Shown here: piece by piece, positions 31,481 through 33,560 of the stretch
Layout: each line of letters begins with the position of its first letter
Position numbering within the stretch: the stretch's first letter is position 1
NCBI GenBank assembly: GCA_023438885.1
Contig: JAEXPS010000077.1
Span: forward strand, 1-33,560
DNA length: 33,560 nucleotides
From: Actinomycetes bacterium
Lineage (GTDB): Bacteria > Actinomycetota > Actinomycetes > Actinomycetales > Cellulomonadaceae
Direction of reading: 5' to 3'
Position numbers and translations under genes: made by a program
The notes under the pieces: generated by a model
Seen by the model: the letters and a program-made list of their open reading frames with translations, nothing else
Told to the model about the DNA's origin: nothing
Database searches by the model: none

Positions 31481-33088
31481 TCAGGAGGCGAGGGCGCGCC
31501 CCGGGATCGCCGCGAGCAGCTCGACCGTGTACGGGTCCTGCGGGGCGTCGAAGATCCGCTCGGGCGTGCCCGACTCGACGATGCGGCCCTTGCTCATCAC
31601 GTGCACCTCGTCGGAGATCATCCGGACCACGGACAGGTCGTGGCTGATGAACAGGTACATCAGGTGCAGCTCCCGCTGGAGCTCGTCCAGCAGTCGCAGG
31701 ATCTGCGCCTGGACCAGCACGTCGAGCGCCGACACCGCCTCGTCGAGCACGACGAGGTCGGGGTGCAGGGCCAGCGCGCGGGCGATGGCGACGCGCTGAC
31801 GCTGGCCGCCGGACAGCTCGTGCGGGTACCGCTCGGCGAAGGCCGCCGGCAGCGCCACCTGCTCGAGCAGCTCGCGCACCCGCACCCGGCGGCTCTTGGC
31901 GTCGCCCACCTTGTGCACGCGCAGCGGCTCGCCGACGCACTGCTCGATCGTGTAGCGGGGGTCGAGCGAGGCGTACGGGTTCTGGAACACGGGCTGCACC
32001 CGGCGCCGGAAGCCGAACATCTCGGCGCGGGAGAAGCCGGCGATGTCCGCTCCCTCGAAGGCGATGGTGCCCGAGGTCGGCGTCTCGAGCGCCAGCACCA
32101 GGTTGGCGGTGGTCGACTTGCCGCTCCCGGACTCGCCGACGAGCGACACCGTGCGCCCGCGCGGGATGTCGAACGAGACGTCGTCGACCGCGGTGAACGT
32201 CTCCCGCGTGCCGCGCACCGGGAAGTCCTTGCGCAGCCCCCGCACCTGCACCAGCGGATCCGCGGCCGTCGTCGGGGCGACCCGGGTGCGGACCGCAGCC
32301 AGGGACGGCGCGGCGGACAGCAGCGCGCGCGTGTAGTCGTCGCGCGGGTCGGCGAGGATCTCGCGCGACGATCCCTGCTCGACGATCAGCCCTCGGTGCA
32401 TCACCGCGACCCGGTCCGCGCGCTCGGCGGCGAGTGCGAGGTCGTGCGTGATGAGGAACACCGCGGTGCCCAGCTCGTCGGTCAGCTGGTCGAGCTGGTC
32501 GAGCACGCGCCGCTGCACGGTGACGTCGAGGGCGCTCGTCGGCTCGTCGGCGATGAGGAGGCGAGGGCGGCACGCCAGGCCCATCGCGATGAGGGCGCGC
32601 TGACGCATGCCGCCGGAGAACTCGTGCGGGTACTGGCGGGCCCGGCGCGCGGGCTCGGGGATGCCTACCATCGCCAGCAGCTCGACGGCCTGGGCGTCGG
32701 CGGCGGCTCCGGTGGCCCGTCCGTGCACCTCGAGCGCCTCGGCGATCTGCCGGCCGATGCGCATCACCGGGTTGAGGTTGCTCATCGGGTCCTGCGGCAC
32801 CAGGCCGATCCCGGCGCCGCGCAGGCGCACCATCTGGTTCTCGGGCAGGTCGGTGAGGTCGCGGCCCTCGAACAGGACGCTCCCGCCGGTGACGTGGCCG
32901 TTCGCGGGCAGCAGGCGGTTGACCGCGGCGGCCATCGTGGACTTGCCGGACCCCGACTCGCCGACGACCGCGACGGTCTCGCCGGCGTGCACGTCGAGCG
33001 ACACCCCGCGCACGGCTGGGACCTCGCCGCGCCCGGTGCGGAAGGCCACCGACAGGTCGCGGATGGACAGGACGGCAGTCTCGGTCAT
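31481..33088 (-). CDS. Dipeptide/oligopeptide-type ABC transporter ATPase, two fused nucleotide-binding domains
   Basis: 535 residues from ATG 33088, with GAGGAG 5-6 bases upstream. Two complete ABC domains of the DppD/DppF type: the first has Walker A GESGSGKST (43-51), signature FSGGMRQR, Walker B LLIADEPTSALD; the second has GESGSGKST, LSGGQRQR and LVVLDEAVSALD, where the usual DEP is DEA. Each half ends in an oligo_HPY-like tail (DDYTRALLSAAP, DPYTVELLAAIPGR). The fusion is equivalent to separate DppD and DppF. Permease and binding-protein genes are not in the window and may lie past the right edge, upstream of the hydrolase. Its start overlaps the hydrolase stop by ATGA. Confidence 0.9.
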   Translation of the reverse strand: MTETAVLSIRDLSVAFRTGRGEVPAVRGVSLDVHAGETVAVVGESGSGKSTMAAAVNRLLPANGHVTGGSVLFEGRDLTDLPENQMVRLRGAGIGLVPQDPMSNLNPVMRIGRQIAEALEVHGRATGAAADAQAVELLAMVGIPEPARRARQYPHEFSGGMRQRALIAMGLACRPRLLIADEPTSALDVTVQRRVLDQLDQLTDELGTAVFLITHDLALAAERADRVAVMHRGLIVEQGSSREILADPRDDYTRALLSAAPSLAAVRTRVAPTTAADPLVQVRGLRKDFPVRGTRETFTAVDDVSFDIPRGRTVSLVGESGSGKSTTANLVLALETPTSGTIAFEGADIAGFSRAEMFGFRRRVQPVFQNPYASLDPRYTIEQCVGEPLRVHKVGDAKSRRVRVRELLEQVALPAAFAERYPHELSGGQRQRVAIARALALHPDLVVLDEAVSALDVLVQAQILRLLDELQRELHLMYLFISHDLSVVRMISDEVHVMSKGRIVESGTPERIFDAPQDPYTVELLAAIPGRALAS

Positions 33089-33560
33089 GGTGCTCCTCGC
33101 CAGGTCGGGGGGCCGAGCGTGGCCGTGGCCTCGTGCCACAGCAGGACGGTGGGGACGGGGGTGACGGCAGCCAGCAACCGGTTGGTCGCCACCGCGACCA
33201 CGGCATCACCAGCGAACCCGAGGGCGCACCCGGTGTAGCCGGGGTGCCAGGCCCAGGCGCCGTCACGGCGCAGGCCGAGCGCCTGGCCGGGATCGGGCCC
33301 GGGTACGACGAGCTCGTGCGCCACCGTCGCCGGCAGCGGCCCCTCGCCGGCGACGGACCGCGCGAGCGCGGCTCCCGCGGTCAGCAGCTCGTCCACAGTG
33401 GCGAACAACCCCGCGTGGCCTGCGACGCCGGCGAAGCCGTGCCAGCAGTTGCCGTCGTTCGCCTCGCCGCGCAGCAGGTGCTCGCGCCACGCGAACCCGT
33501 CTCCCGGCCAGGCCACCGGGTACGGCTCGCCGGTGGCGACCATCGTGCGCTCCGCAGCGT
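33085..33560 (-). CDS. Serine hydrolase (beta-lactamase-related), N-terminal part outside the window
   Basis: The C-terminal 158 residues are visible; the reading frame stays open through the right edge, so the gene begins beyond the window and the catalytic SxxK and YxN motifs are not visible. VATGEPYPVAWPGDG, GEANDGNCWHGFAGVAGHAGLFATVDELL and the later Trp-His strand (WAWHPGYTGCALGFAGDAVVAVATNRL) match the C-terminal half of the class C beta-lactamase/D-aminopeptidase family, which includes peptidases and esterases. Translation is coupled to the dipeptide-type ABC ATPase (ATGA), which suggests it works on peptides or muropeptides taken in by that system (inference). Confidence 0.75.
   Translation of the reverse strand, partial: AAERTMVATGEPYPVAWPGDGFAWREHLLRGEANDGNCWHGFAGVAGHAGLFATVDELLTAGAALARSVAGEGPLPATVAHELVVPGPDPGQALGLRRDGAWAWHPGYTGCALGFAGDAVVAVATNRLLAAVTPVPTVLLWHEATATLGPPTWRGAP

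Overview
The window is about 33.6 kb of very GC-rich DNA with dense coding, many GTGA/ATGA stop-start overlaps, GTG starts, TANNNT -10 elements close to start codons, a dnaK-grpE-dnaJ-hspR operon with HAIR operators, and a ClgR/PopR-type regulator beside two ClpP genes. Together this points to an actinobacterium, probably Micrococcales and perhaps Cellulomonadaceae (inference). No rRNA, tRNA, CRISPR array, phage or complete insertion sequence was seen. No gene-free stretch exceeds about 300 bases.

Layout. 1-4005 (+): a thiamine-type ABC importer (binding protein cut by the left edge, a two-domain permease, an ATPase). 4049-5884: an SRPBCC-like protein (+) and a double-GNAT acetyltransferase (-). 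6009-7280 (+): an Nramp Mn/Fe transporter behind a perfect palindromic operator candidate. 7426-15248 (+): the centrepiece, a 1,663-residue pyruvate:ferredoxin oxidoreductase-like enzyme with a ferredoxin-like domain tethered at its C-terminus, overlapping by ATGA a 943-residue single-chain fusion of the two Nfn subunits (NfnB/GltD-like plus NfnA/PyrK-like). A strong hairpin closes this pair. 15314-17060 (-): a two-TM RCK channel with an odd filter and a small NifX/NafY-fold protein. 17266-18195 (-): an AbiEi/DUF559-like protein beside a repeat cluster. 18418-20418 (+): class II amidotransferase, YgjV-like membrane protein, Nudix hydrolase. 20439-22787: a membrane protein (-), a ClgR/PopR-like regulator ending in Ala-Ala (+), and a ClpP pair (-), one of which has lost the serine at the canonical catalytic position. 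22879-25334: MFS transporter, a YhhN remnant, a 57-residue membrane ORF, a DHFR/RibD-like protein. 25313-27409 (-): a GT2 glycosyltransferase divergent from dnaK-grpE-dnaJ-hspR (27530-31455, +). 31481-33560 (-): a two-ATPase dipeptide-type ABC protein overlapping a serine hydrolase cut by the right edge.

How parts may work together. The 2-oxoacid oxidoreductase would make acyl-CoA and low-potential electrons, pass them to its tethered ferredoxin domain, and the Nfn fusion would exchange them with NAD(H) and NADP(H), giving a two-protein route from pyruvate to NADPH. A DosR-like palindrome with a shared GTCCCAGAT edge lies upstream of both this operon and the RCK channel, so a common low-oxygen control is possible but unproven.
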